A DNA stretch of 64,000 bases from Dyadobacter sp. CY261 (GTDB lineage Bacteria; Bacteroidota; Bacteroidia; Cytophagales; Spirosomataceae): positions 186,001 through 250,000 of the forward strand of contig NZ_JAKCPW010000011.1 in assembly GCF_021440085.1 (NCBI RefSeq), in the 5' to 3' direction. A program made the translations under genes and the position numbers. Below are positions 8,916-16,997 of this stretch, in pieces. Within the stretch, counting starts at the first letter, position 1; the number at the start of each line of letters is the position of its first letter. A model generated the notes under the pieces. That model did not search any database and was not told the DNA's origin. It saw only the letters and a list, made by a program, of their open reading frames with translations.

Positions 8916-10424
8916 ATGAAAAAAATCACCATCTCAATATTAGCAGCGCTGCTATTCGCGCAATTCGCGAGCGCTCAGGAAACCCCTGAAAAATACCGTC
9001 CCCAGTTCCACTTTACACCGAAGGCGCATTGGATGAACGATCCGAATGGCATGGTGTACTACAATGGCACTTACCATTTGTTTTATCAGTATTATCCGGA
9101 GGCGAAAATTTGGGGCCCGATGCATTGGGGCCACGCTACAAGTAAGGATATGCTGCATTGGAAAGAACAGCCCATTGCGCTCTATCCGGATAGCCTGGGT
9201 TACATTTTCTCCGGCAGCGCCGTAGTCGATGCGAACAACACTTCGGGTTTTGGCAAGGATGGAAAAGTACCGCTGGTAGCTATCTTCACACACCATAACC
9301 CTGTTCTGGAAAAACAAAAAACGGGCCGACATGAATACCAGAGCCTCGCATACAGCCTTGACGAGGGTAAAACCTGGACCAAATACAGCGGCAATCCCGT
9401 CCTGCCCAATCCCGGCATTACCGATTTCCGCGACCCGAAAGTGCGCTGGTACGAGCCGCAGAAAAAATGGGTGATGACGCTTGCAACGAAAGACCGCATT
9501 ACCTTCTATTCTTCGCCGGACCTTAAAAAATGGTCGAAGGAAAGTGAATTCGGGGTGGACGCGGGCGCGCATGGGGGCGTGTGGGAATGCCCGGACCTGC
9601 TCCCCCTCACGCATGAGGGCAAGCAGGTGTGGGTACTGATCGTGAATATCAATCCCGGCGGGCCTAACAAGGGCTCCGCAGGACAGTATTTTCTTGGTGA
9701 TTTTGACGGGAAGACATTCACGGCTTATTCCAAAGAAACAAAATGGCTCGATTGGGGTGCCGACAATTACGCCGCCGTCACTTTTTCGAACACGGGCGAC
9801 CGTAGCCTGTTAATGGGATGGATGAGCAACTGGCAATATGCGAACCAGGTGCCGACAGATCCCTGGCGCAGCGCCAATACCATCTCGCGCGAACTGGGGT
9901 TGAAGGCCGTGGGCAAGGAATTGTATATGACATCGGTACCGGCAAAGGAATTGGACGGGATCAAAGCACAGGGTTATTCCAAAAAGAATATTTCGGTGAA
10001 AGCACCGGTCGACCTCGCGCCAAAAAACGGGAATGCATCCGGCCTGTTCCGCCTTGATTTTAACACGGCGACCGCCGACGATTTCGAACTTGTTTTGTCG
10101 AACAAAGCGGGCAATGAACTGCTGATCGGCTATGATAAGGCCAGCAACCAGTATTATATCGATCGCTCCAAATCGGGTAAAACGGATTTCGAAGCAGGTT
10201 TTGGACAAAAACATTTTGCGCCCAGATTGTCCAAAGACGGCAAGATTGCTTTCACACTCGTTGCCGACGTGGCTTCGGTCGAACTTTTTGCCGATGGCGG
10301 GCTTACCGTGATGACCGATATTTTCTTTCCCGACACGCCGTTGTCGGGGCTGACAATCAAATCGGCCAAAGGCATTCAGTTGGACGATGTGCAATACAGC
10401 GAGCTGAAACCGTCGATCGAGTAG
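8916..10424 (+). CDS. GH32 fructanase (levanase/inulinase/invertase family), exported
   Basis: A 502-residue secreted glycosidase that hydrolyses beta-fructosyl links. A signal peptide covers residues 1-20 (cut after ASA). The five-bladed propeller carries all three GH32 catalytic motifs: HWMNDPNG with nucleophile Asp42, FRDP with transition-state stabiliser Asp173, and WECPDL with acid/base Glu224. A C-terminal beta-sandwich (about 340-500) follows. Without alignment I cannot tell levan (beta-2,6) from inulin (beta-2,1) preference. It follows SusD after the 26-bp inverted repeat and precedes the regulator gene, making it the locus enzyme that frees fructose for the porter and kinase. Confidence 0.95.
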   Translation: MKKITISILAALLFAQFASAQETPEKYRPQFHFTPKAHWMNDPNGMVYYNGTYHLFYQYYPEAKIWGPMHWGHATSKDMLHWKEQPIALYPDSLGYIFSGSAVVDANNTSGFGKDGKVPLVAIFTHHNPVLEKQKTGRHEYQSLAYSLDEGKTWTKYSGNPVLPNPGITDFRDPKVRWYEPQKKWVMTLATKDRITFYSSPDLKKWSKESEFGVDAGAHGGVWECPDLLPLTHEGKQVWVLIVNINPGGPNKGSAGQYFLGDFDGKTFTAYSKETKWLDWGADNYAAVTFSNTGDRSLLMGWMSNWQYANQVPTDPWRSANTISRELGLKAVGKELYMTSVPAKELDGIKAQGYSKKNISVKAPVDLAPKNGNASGLFRLDFNTATADDFELVLSNKAGNELLIGYDKASNQYYIDRSKSGKTDFEAGFGQKHFAPRLSKDGKIAFTLVADVASVELFADGGLTVMTDIFFPDTPLSGLTIKSAKGIQLDDVQYSELKPSIE

Positions 10425-10473
10425 CTGCCAAGCCTAAGGGGATACGCCCATATTTTGTGTTAAATTCGTGCTT

Positions 10474-13194
10474 ATGAGATTCACGCTGATCGTTTTCCTG
10501 TTGCTAATGTTGTTTGGAGGCTGTGCCGAAAAGCAGGAACAGGATTATGTGATCGGCTTTTCGCAATGCACGGGCGACGATGAATGGCGGCGTGCGATGC
10601 TCGACGGCATGCAGCGGGAATTCGCCTTTCATAACAATACACGGCTGATTTTTAAGGACGCCCACGCCAACAGCCGGGTTCAGGTAAAACAGATAGAAGA
10701 ACTGCTTCAAAGCGGTATTCAGCTGCTGATCGTTTCGCCGAACGAATCGGACCCGCTTACTCCGGTAATTGAAAAGGCTTTTAAACGGGGCATTCCGGTC
10801 GTGGTCGTCGACAGGCGTACTTCTTCCCCCTACTACACCGCTTACGTGGGCGGGGACAATTACCAGGTAGGGAAAACCGTGGGCGACTACACCGCAGCAT
10901 TATTGAATGGCTACGGCAAGATCATCGAAATTACCGGCCTGCCCCGCTCCTCGCCTGCGTCCGACCGCCACCGCGGGCTCGCGGATGCACTCGCGACCCG
11001 CCCGGGCATTCGGCGCGTAGCGACTTTAAACGGCCAATGGGAAAAAGACATTGCCAAAAAAGAACTGCGCAAAGCATTGCCCCGCTTTCCCGATATCGAC
11101 CTGATCTTTGCCCAGAACGAAGTCATGGCGATGGGCGCGCGCGAGGTTTGTAACGAGGTTTTTCCCGACCGCAAAATCCACGTTATCGGAGTCGACGGCC
11201 TACCGGGGCAGTTCGGGGATATTCAGATGGTGTTCGACGGCCACATCACAGCCACTGCGCTTTACCCGACCGGGGGCGAAGAAGCGGCGCGGGTAGCGAT
11301 GAATATCCTTCAAAAGCAGCCCTATCAGAAAGAAAACCTGCTGCAAACCGCCATTATCGATTCATCGAATGTGAGGATGATCAAAATGCAAACCGACAAG
11401 GTGATATCGCAGCAAAATGACATAGAGCGGCAGCAGACGCGGATCGACGAACAGCTGGAAATTTACCAGACCCAGCGGGGGCTTTTATATGTCATGACAG
11501 GCCTTTTCATTGTCTCGATCATCCTCGGCTCGGTGGCGTTGTATTCGCTGATTGAAAACAAGAAGATCAACAGGGAACTGAATTCCAAGAACAAGGAAAT
11601 TCTCGTTCAGCGTAACCGCATTCAGGACATTGCCGAGAAAGCACAGGAAGCGACCGAATCCAAATTCAGGTTTTTTACCAATATTTCCCACGAATTCAGG
11701 ACACCGCTCACCCTGATCCTTGGGCCGGTGGAAGAACTTTTAAGACAAAAAAATGAAAATCCGGCTGTCAGAAAGAACCTTTCATTAGTCCAGAAAAATG
11801 CAGGCCGGTTACTATGGCTAGTCAATCAGCTGATGGATTTCCGAAAGATCGAAAGCGGCAAGATCCGCCTGAAGGTTTCGGGCAACGATATCGTCGCTTT
11901 CATTCGTGAGCTGATGCTGCCGTTCGACCCGGTAGCCCGGAAACGCCGGATTGATTTTCGTCTCATTACTACCCTGCCCGCCCTCGAAGTGTGGTTCGAC
12001 CGCGATATGATGGACAAAGTGTTTTTCAACCTGCTTTCCAACGCATTCAAATTCACATCGGACTGGGGGCACATTTACATCCATGTTTCAAGTGCCGGCG
12101 ACAGTGTGATTATCAAAGTGCAGGACAATGGTTCAGGACTGAGCGAAATGGATATTGCCGGGGCTTTCGAGATGTTTTACCAGGGCAAAAATTCAATCAA
12201 AGGAACTGGACTTGGCTTGCCGCTGTCGCGCGAGTTTGTTGAATTGCATCAGGGTACCATAACAGCCGATGGTAAAAAAGATGAAGGTGCGACGTTCACG
12301 GTGACGCTACCCCTGGGCGTGGCGCATTTCCAGCCCGAAGATATCGCAGATCCGGCCGTCGGCATCACCGAACGCGCCGTTAGCTGGACAACCGCAGAAG
12401 CTGAAACGGAAGAACAATCAGCCACAATGCCTCGCCACGATCTGCCAGCTGTTCTGTTGATCGAGGATAACGAGGATTTACTTGCGTTCGTGACTGGCTT
12501 GCTGCAAGGCCAGTACCAGGTGACTACGGCCACCAATGGTCGTGCGGGCCTCGATTTGTGCTTTGACATCGTGCCGGACCTGATCGTTTGTGACGTCATG
12601 CTGCCGGGGATGGACGGATTGCAGATAACCACTGCCTTGAAAGGCGACATGCGCACTTCGCATATCCCGGTGATCCTGTTGACTGCCAAAAATAACCCCG
12701 AGCAACTGGTGGAGGGCATGCAGGTCCGGGCCGACATGTACATTACCAAACCATTTAGCCCGCAATATTTGCAGGAAAGCCTCCGCAGTCTTCTGGCCAA
12801 CCGTCTGTTGGTACGGAGTGCTCAGGTCGGTCAGGGCATAACCGACACCGATACGGGGCTTTCACGGCTCGATAAAAAATTCATAAACCAGCTCCGTACC
12901 CTTATTCTTTCACGGCTAGCCGATCCCGGGCTTACAGTAGAATCCCTCGGGAAAGAAATGGGCCTGTCGCGCGTACAACTTTTCCGGAAAACCAAAGCAT
13001 TGCTGGGTGGTGGCACCAACGACCTCATTCTTAATCTGCGCCTGGAAAAAGCCTGCATATTGCTCCGTAATCCTGATCTGACAATAGCGGAAATTGCCGA
13101 TCAGACCGGATTTACTTCGCAGAGTTACTTCTCGACGGTTTTCAAAAACCGCTTCGGAACATCTCCCAAAGACTGGCGGCTTGTCCAAAGCTGA
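10474..13194 (+). CDS. Hybrid two-component system regulator (HTCS) with periplasmic sugar-binding domain
   Basis: A 906-residue one-protein two-component system. Order of domains: lipoprotein-like or signal-anchor N-terminus (Cys in FGGCAE), type-I periplasmic sugar-binding domain of the RbsB/LacI-like fold (about 27-310), coiled coil, one membrane helix (about 340-362), HisKA with phospho-acceptor His406 (ISHEFRTP), HATPase (N-box LLSNAFKF, G-boxes DNGSG and GTGLGL), receiver with Asp707 (CDVMLPG) and a C-terminal AraC helix-turn-helix pair (about 800-903). A GTG precedes the ATG used by 6 bases. The best known relative in design is Bacteroides BT1754, whose sensor domain binds fructose directly. 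Here it closes a fructan locus, so fructose sensing is a strong inference. Confidence 0.93.
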   Translation: MRFTLIVFLLLMLFGGCAEKQEQDYVIGFSQCTGDDEWRRAMLDGMQREFAFHNNTRLIFKDAHANSRVQVKQIEELLQSGIQLLIVSPNESDPLTPVIEKAFKRGIPVVVVDRRTSSPYYTAYVGGDNYQVGKTVGDYTAALLNGYGKIIEITGLPRSSPASDRHRGLADALATRPGIRRVATLNGQWEKDIAKKELRKALPRFPDIDLIFAQNEVMAMGAREVCNEVFPDRKIHVIGVDGLPGQFGDIQMVFDGHITATALYPTGGEEAARVAMNILQKQPYQKENLLQTAIIDSSNVRMIKMQTDKVISQQNDIERQQTRIDEQLEIYQTQRGLLYVMTGLFIVSIILGSVALYSLIENKKINRELNSKNKEILVQRNRIQDIAEKAQEATESKFRFFTNISHEFRTPLTLILGPVEELLRQKNENPAVRKNLSLVQKNAGRLLWLVNQLMDFRKIESGKIRLKVSGNDIVAFIRELMLPFDPVARKRRIDFRLITTLPALEVWFDRDMMDKVFFNLLSNAFKFTSDWGHIYIHVSSAGDSVIIKVQDNGSGLSEMDIAGAFEMFYQGKNSIKGTGLGLPLSREFVELHQGTITADGKKDEGATFTVTLPLGVAHFQPEDIADPAVGITERAVSWTTAEAETEEQSATMPRHDLPAVLLIEDNEDLLAFVTGLLQGQYQVTTATNGRAGLDLCFDIVPDLIVCDVMLPGMDGLQITTALKGDMRTSHIPVILLTAKNNPEQLVEGMQVRADMYITKPFSPQYLQESLRSLLANRLLVRSAQVGQGITDTDTGLSRLDKKFINQLRTLILSRLADPGLTVESLGKEMGLSRVQLFRKTKALLGGGTNDLILNLRLEKACILLRNPDLTIAEIADQTGFTSQSYFSTVFKNRFGTSPKDWRLVQS

Positions 13195-13457
13195 ATTCAC
13201 CGCCGATTCCGAATTGTACAAGCTCAATTATAGCTCCCCGATCCGGATGAAAACGGCTAAGGAGTTTGCGGGCAGCCTTCAAATTCACCCGAACTATCTG
13301 AACCAATTGTTAAAGAAACACACTGGCCAGCATGCCAGTACACACATCCGTAACCGTATCCTGGATGAAGCCAAAGAGCATTGCTCGTCCAAACCGATTG
13401 GAGTTTACAGGACATCAGTCACAGCATTGGATTCGTTGAGCGGCCCAGTTTCAATTT
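13195..13457 (+). pseudogene. Remnant of an AraC-family regulator, C-terminal DNA-binding domain, frameshifted
   Basis: From about 13214 the frame reads an AraC helix-turn-helix (KTAKEFAGSLQIHPNYLNQL, then KKHTGQ, THIRNRILDEAK). After the AAA codon at 13373-13375 two extra bases (GA, 13376-13377) shift the frame; removing them restores DEAKALLVQTDWSLQDISHSIGFVERPSFN, the expected second helix-turn-helix. Homology stops near 13457, where another gene remnant begins. The N-terminal domain is absent. It lies immediately after the HTCS stop codon. This is a decayed 3' end, not a functional gene. Confidence 0.8.
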
Positions 13458-13835
13458 GTTGGCGCAGTATATTTGTATAATGGAAGCGCCAATCAGCTCA
13501 TCAGTACATTGAAGGGCAGCGCTGCCAACGACCAGATTGGCGATAGCGGAAGTGCAGTTGTAGGAACCAGCAACGTGGTTGTGATGAGCCGGAGTTGGAA
13601 CGGTGGCGCCGGTGCAGTGACATGGTGCGACGGAAGCGTGCCGGTTACCGGTGAGCTTAGCAGTGCAAACTCACTGGTTGGGTCGGTCGCCAATTCATTC
13701 ATCGGATCCGACATTCGGTACTTGCCCTCGGGTAACCAGCAGCCGGTCGACATTCGTAAACTGGAAAGCGGTATTTATTTTCTGGAAATTGAGCAAAACC
13801 GAAAAGTGGAAACCCGAACTTTTATAAAGGATTGA
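13458..13835 (+). pseudogene. Remnant of a T9SS-secreted repeat protein (3' end)
   Basis: An open frame of about 126 codons with no plausible start. It reads GAVYLYNGSANQLISTLKGS, AANDQIGDSGS, VTWCDG..GVSG-like and SANSLVGSVANSFIG segments, a beta-rich repeat known from long Bacteroidota surface proteins (I believe DUF5650-like, name uncertain). It ends in a T9SS type A sorting tail (VDIRKLESGIYFLEIEQNRK...). A TTG at 13473 could be called as a start, but the repeat clearly continues upstream of it to about 13458. It is fused at DNA level to the AraC remnant. Confidence 0.75.
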
Positions 13836-14015
13836 GGCAGCAAATGGCGATCAGGACTAAAATGGGCTCCACATGCCTTCGGTCGACTAGTGTTGCAAGA
13901 CAAGGATTCTTTTAGCCATATACGAATTACCAGCTTGTTTGTGTCAGTCCCACTGTGTGATGGGTTCGTGGTATGGTTATTGTTACGCCTGACGAGGAAC
14001 TTTTTACACCATACT

Positions 14016-14282
14016 ATGCAAATTAAGACTGAGAAAATTGAAGAGAAGGCTCAACAGGTTTCGCAGGTTGTTGAAGACAACCAAAACGTGGGAACCACAG
14101 AGCGGATTATTTCCGGCGTAGCAGCATTACTGCTCACGATCTACGCACTAAAAAAGAAAAATACCCTGCTGGGGAAAGGGCTGACTGCCGTCAGCGGAAT
14201 GCTGTTGACAAGGGCCACAACAGGCTTTTGCCCCGTCAATAAGGCGATAGGACGAAATAGTTTACTGGCGGGCAGATCATAG
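14016..14282 (+). CDS. DUF2892-type small membrane protein
   Basis: An 88-residue protein. Residues 1-25 are charged and helical; residues about 28-85 match the DUF2892 (YgaP transmembrane) pattern: TTERIISGVAALLLTIYALK, GLTAVSGMLLTRATTGFCPVNKAIG. The Gly-Phe-Cys-Pro segment is typical. I start at ATG 14016; an upstream in-frame extension to 13890 adds 42 residues with no family resemblance. It opens the stress-gene cluster. Function of stand-alone DUF2892 proteins is not established. Confidence 0.75.
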   Translation: MQIKTEKIEEKAQQVSQVVEDNQNVGTTERIISGVAALLLTIYALKKKNTLLGKGLTAVSGMLLTRATTGFCPVNKAIGRNSLLAGRS

Positions 14283-14307
14283 TGAACTTAGCATAAGTAT
14301 TAACCTG

Positions 14308-14562
14308 ATGACAGAAGCAGCTAAGCTCAAAAGAAATTACCAAAAACTTCTTGATTGGTATCAATACCGCGCCGAAGAAAATAAGGGATCGCAACAAAAG
14401 TTGCTGGACTTACTTGCGGCGCTGGACCGGGATGTACAAGCCGACAAGGCGTACGAAAAAGACGTTGACGATCTGGAATCCCTTAAAATCATATACGAAA
14501 CCGGGATAAGAAGGTTTGAGAGCCAGGTGGACAGATACAAAAAGCTGATAGACGGTTTGTAG
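14308..14562 (+). CDS. Small coiled-coil protein of unknown function
   Basis: An 84-residue, highly charged, wholly helical protein with no signal peptide or membrane segment and regular heptad spacing (KLLDLLAALDRDV, YETGIRRFESQVDRYKKLIDGL). I do not recognise a family. It lies 25 bases after the DUF2892 gene on the same strand and a terminator-like hairpin follows, so the two may form one short transcript. Confidence 0.55.
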   Translation: MTEAAKLKRNYQKLLDWYQYRAEENKGSQQKLLDLLAALDRDVQADKAYEKDVDDLESLKIIYETGIRRFESQVDRYKKLIDGL

Positions 14563-14586
14563 CAGGTCACCGCCATCCATTATCAC

Positions 14587-14622
14587 CGTGCCGGGCAGCC
14601 AGAGAAGTGCTGGCACGTTTTT
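14587..14622 (+). terminator. Probable terminator after the coiled-coil gene
   Basis: The stem cgtgcc...agc (14587-14599, with a bulge) pairs with gctggcacg ending at 14617, followed by five T. It lies 25 bases after the stop codon at 14562 and before the YtxH gene. Confidence 0.5.
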
Positions 14623-14657
14623 CGCTTAGACAGCAGCTCACTTTAACAACTATTAAT

Positions 14658-15020
14658 ATGAGCTCGAAATACAAGGACTACGAAGATGATGGATCTAATG
14701 GCGGCTTTTTTCTGGGTTTTCTGGTCGGGGCGGCCGTTGGTGCCGTCGCGGCTATTCTATATGCACCCAAGTCTGGCCTTGAAACCCGCAACCAGCTTAA
14801 AGACCTCGCAGACCAACAGAAAGAAAACCTTTCTAATCAATGGGAGCATACTAAGGAAAAGGCCGCAGACGCTGTAAACGCAGCCCGAGAAAAGTTCGAT
14901 GCAGCAGCAGAACAGACCAAAAGCGCTGTAGATGGGCTGGCTAATAAAGCGAAAGGGACAGTTGATGATGTGAACGAGGAAGCAAACACATCAGTTGACA
15001 AATTCCAAAGAAGGATCTGA
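14658..15020 (+). CDS. YtxH domain-containing protein (general stress, membrane-anchored)
   Basis: A 120-residue protein with one N-terminal membrane helix (GGFFLGFLVGAAVGAVAAIL, residues about 12-31), then YAPKSGLETRNQL, the YtxH signature, and an amphipathic alanine-rich helical tail resembling late-embryogenesis-abundant repeats (KEKAADAVNAAREKFDAAAE). ATG 14658 is chosen over an upstream in-frame start that would place 17 unrelated residues before it. YtxH proteins are linked to general stress in Bacillus; molecular role unknown. A DUF2382 gene begins 5 bases after its stop, implying co-translation. Confidence 0.8.
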   Translation: MSSKYKDYEDDGSNGGFFLGFLVGAAVGAVAAILYAPKSGLETRNQLKDLADQQKENLSNQWEHTKEKAADAVNAAREKFDAAAEQTKSAVDGLANKAKGTVDDVNEEANTSVDKFQRRI

Positions 15021-15024
15021 TCCA

Positions 15025-15450
15025 ATGGTAGCATCGGATCCGAGTTCCACTGAGAACAGTTTCCCGACTCAGGAGAAGCTGGTACTGCCTGTCATACATG
15101 AGAATTTGGTGGTCGAAAAAGTCAGTGTTGAAACAGGTAAGCTAATAGTTTCAAAGCAGGTTACAGAAGAAACGGTATCGGTGGATGCGGGCGTCACGTA
15201 TGAGCAGGTGGTGGTAGAGCGGAAAGCGATTAACCAATATGTGGATTCGGCTCCCCCCGCTGTCAGGCATGAAGGTGAAGTTACCATCGTGTCGGTGATA
15301 AAAGAAGTGCTCGTTGTTGAAAAACGATTGATGTTGGTGGAGGAAGTGCATATCACAAAACGCCTGCATCATCATGAGAACATTGTTTCGCAAACGTTGC
15401 GCAAAGAAGAAGTGACGATTACAAAGGCAGCTTCCGGCACGGATATTTAA
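15025..15450 (+). CDS. DUF2382 (YsnF-like) stress protein, stand-alone domain
   Basis: A 141-residue acidic protein made almost only of one DUF2382 domain: VIHENLVVEKVSVETGKLIV, VSKQVTEETVSV, YEQVVVERKAI, EEVHITKR and EEVTITKA are the repeated charged beta-strand segments of this family. No signal peptide or membrane helix. Start is the ATG at 15025; a TTG at 14995 overlaps the YtxH end and is less likely. In Bacillus YsnF is a SigB-dependent general stress protein of unknown mechanism. Next gene encodes a second DUF2382 protein. Confidence 0.8.
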   Translation: MVASDPSSTENSFPTQEKLVLPVIHENLVVEKVSVETGKLIVSKQVTEETVSVDAGVTYEQVVVERKAINQYVDSAPPAVRHEGEVTIVSVIKEVLVVEKRLMLVEEVHITKRLHHHENIVSQTLRKEEVTITKAASGTDI

Positions 15451-15492
15451 AGAGGTGGGGCCATACAACTAAAAACCAAATTTCGAGTAATC

Positions 15493-16395
15493 ATGGCAAA
15501 CACAGTCGTAGGAATATTTGAATATGAGGACGATGCGCAGCAGGCGCAGAACTACTTACTGGCAAACGGATATGCCGACGGGGACGTCGATATTAAGACC
15601 GCTTCCTATAAATCGGATACCGGTACCGGGGCAGCAGCGGAAGACCGCGATGTGTCAGACCGCATCGGCAATTTTTTCCGGGATCTTTTTGACGGCGACG
15701 AGCAGGAAACGCAGCGTTACACCGACGCGGGCAGAAAAGGTACGATCGTGACTGTTCATGCCCTGGATGCGACCGAAGCCGAAGCTGCCGCCGAAATCCT
15801 CGATCGGTTTGGCGCATTAGATGTCAACGACGAAAATTTCGCAGGGTTTTCAACGGCCGACCAAACATATAATACCCCTGACACAGGGTTTGTTCCTGTA
15901 ACGGGTTCCACCTTGGTGACGGATCCTACCTTGGTAACGGACTCGACTATTTTACCTGATTCTGATTCGTTGGACGACGAAAGTTTCGTTTCCGGCAACG
16001 AAAGCGCTTCCTTACCCGTCATTGAAGAGGAGCTTCAAGTGAGCAAGCGTGAAATCGAAACCGGTGGCGTACGGCTACGGAGCAGGATCATCGAGCGCCC
16101 TGTCCAGGAAAGTGTCCGGCTTCGGCAGGAGCAGGTAACAGTTACCCGCACCCCCGTGGACCGCATCGCTTCCGTTTCCGAACTGGATACATTTGCAGAA
16201 GGAACAATCGAAATGACCGAACGTGCCGAAATTCCTGTGGTGACCAAGGAGGCTCGCGTAGTAGAAGAGGTCAGCCTGAACAAGACGGTCGAAGAACATG
16301 ACGAGATCATCCATGACACTGTCCGCAACACCGAGATTGATGTAGAAGACCTTACAGATGAAGAAAATCTTCGCCGCTCAGGTCTCGATTTGTAA
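15493..16395 (+). CDS. YsnF/YflT-type general stress protein with C-terminal DUF2382
   Basis: A 300-residue protein in two parts. Residues about 1-115 form a GSP17M/YflT-like domain (VVGIFEYEDDAQQAQNYLLANGY, then a Gly-rich acidic stretch and GTIVTVHALDATEAEAAAEILDRFGA). Residues about 185-300 are DUF2382 (EEELQVSKREIETGGVRLRS, VEEVSLNKTVEEHDEIIHDTVRNTEI). They are joined by an acidic linker with a short internal repeat (TLVTDPTLVTDSTILPDSDS, about 140-160). Whole protein is very acidic. It sits 42 bases after the stand-alone DUF2382 gene and before two hairpin terminators. Confidence 0.85.
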   Translation: MANTVVGIFEYEDDAQQAQNYLLANGYADGDVDIKTASYKSDTGTGAAAEDRDVSDRIGNFFRDLFDGDEQETQRYTDAGRKGTIVTVHALDATEAEAAAEILDRFGALDVNDENFAGFSTADQTYNTPDTGFVPVTGSTLVTDPTLVTDSTILPDSDSLDDESFVSGNESASLPVIEEELQVSKREIETGGVRLRSRIIERPVQESVRLRQEQVTVTRTPVDRIASVSELDTFAEGTIEMTERAEIPVVTKEARVVEEVSLNKTVEEHDEIIHDTVRNTEIDVEDLTDEENLRRSGLDL

Positions 16396-16406
16396 TGATT
16401 GCAATG

Positions 16407-16442
16407 ATACCCAAGGCCCTAGCGTTGCGGGGCCTTGGGTAT
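16407..16442 (+). terminator. Rho-independent-type hairpin after the stress operon
   Basis: A 13-bp perfect stem, ATACCCAAGGCCC (16407-16419) with its complement at 16430-16442, and a 10-base loop, 11 bases after the stop codon at 16395. No strong T-run follows, but its position fits termination. Confidence 0.65.
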
Positions 16443-16463
16443 AAATTCTTCAGCTAATAATGG

Positions 16464-16527
16464 AAAAGGCAATCAACCCAAAATTGTGCGACAGCCCGTT
16501 TGCACAATTTTGGGTTGGTTGCCTTTT
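16464..16527. terminator. Long bidirectional terminator between convergent genes
   Basis: Arms 16464-16489 and 16502-16527 pair over 26 bp with one G-T wobble (aaaaggcaatcaacccaaaa against its complement) and a 12-base loop. The right arm ends in a T-run and the left begins with an A-run, so it can stop transcripts from both the stress operon (+) and the GlsB-like gene (-). Confidence 0.85.
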
Positions 16528-16606
16528 TTCTGATCGTCCGCCGCGTCCCTTCTGCCAAATTCAATAATTCGGCCAGTTACAAGAAGGCGGATTCCTTTAC
16601 GTTCGG

Positions 16607-16861
16607 TTATGACCTCGTGGCGAACTTCCTGTAAATGAACAGAAGAAGTACCGCACCGACAATCGCTACAAAAAGACTCCCAATATTGAAGCCATCCACG
16701 GTTCCGTAGCCGAGCATTGAGGAAATCCAGCCACCAACCACGGCCCCGACTATACCAATAATAATTGTTACTATAAAGCCTCCCGGATCCTTGCCCGGGT
16801 GAATTGCCTTCGCAATTGCACCAGCAATGAGCCCAATGATAATCCACGTGATAATTCCCAT
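16607..16861 (-). CDS. GlsB/YeaQ/YmgE family stress-response membrane protein
   Basis: An 84-residue, three-helix inner-membrane protein of the transglycosylase-associated (YeaQ/YmgE/GlsB) family. Motifs: MGIITWIIIGLIAGAIAK, GKDPGGFIVTIIIGIVGAVVGG, then a third helix SLFVAIVGAVLLLFIYR. Normal family length is 80-85. Start ATG at 16861 is chosen; an upstream in-frame codon at 16897 adds 12 unrelated residues. Commonly induced by general or envelope stress in other bacteria; biochemical role unknown. Confidence 0.85.
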   Translation of the reverse strand: MGIITWIIIGLIAGAIAKAIHPGKDPGGFIVTIIIGIVGAVVGGWISSMLGYGTVDGFNIGSLFVAIVGAVLLLFIYRKFATRS

Positions 16862-16997
16862 ATGTAGAGTTTGATTGTTAGTCCTGTCGTCAATCAAAAA
16901 CTATGCCTTTGCTACGCTTCGGCTGGACCGGCGGACATTAAATCATAACGCCGGTTGAGGATCGACTCATTCACACGCCGGGTCCTTGACGAGTAAG

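Noticed and set aside
8952..9614. Long minus-strand frame of 220 codons inside the GH32 gene
   Set aside because: It is antisense to a gene with all catalytic motifs, has Arg/Phe-rich composition and no family features; a product of biased codon use.
12249..12800. Minus-strand frame of 183 codons inside the HTCS gene
   Set aside because: Antisense shadow of the ATPase/receiver part.
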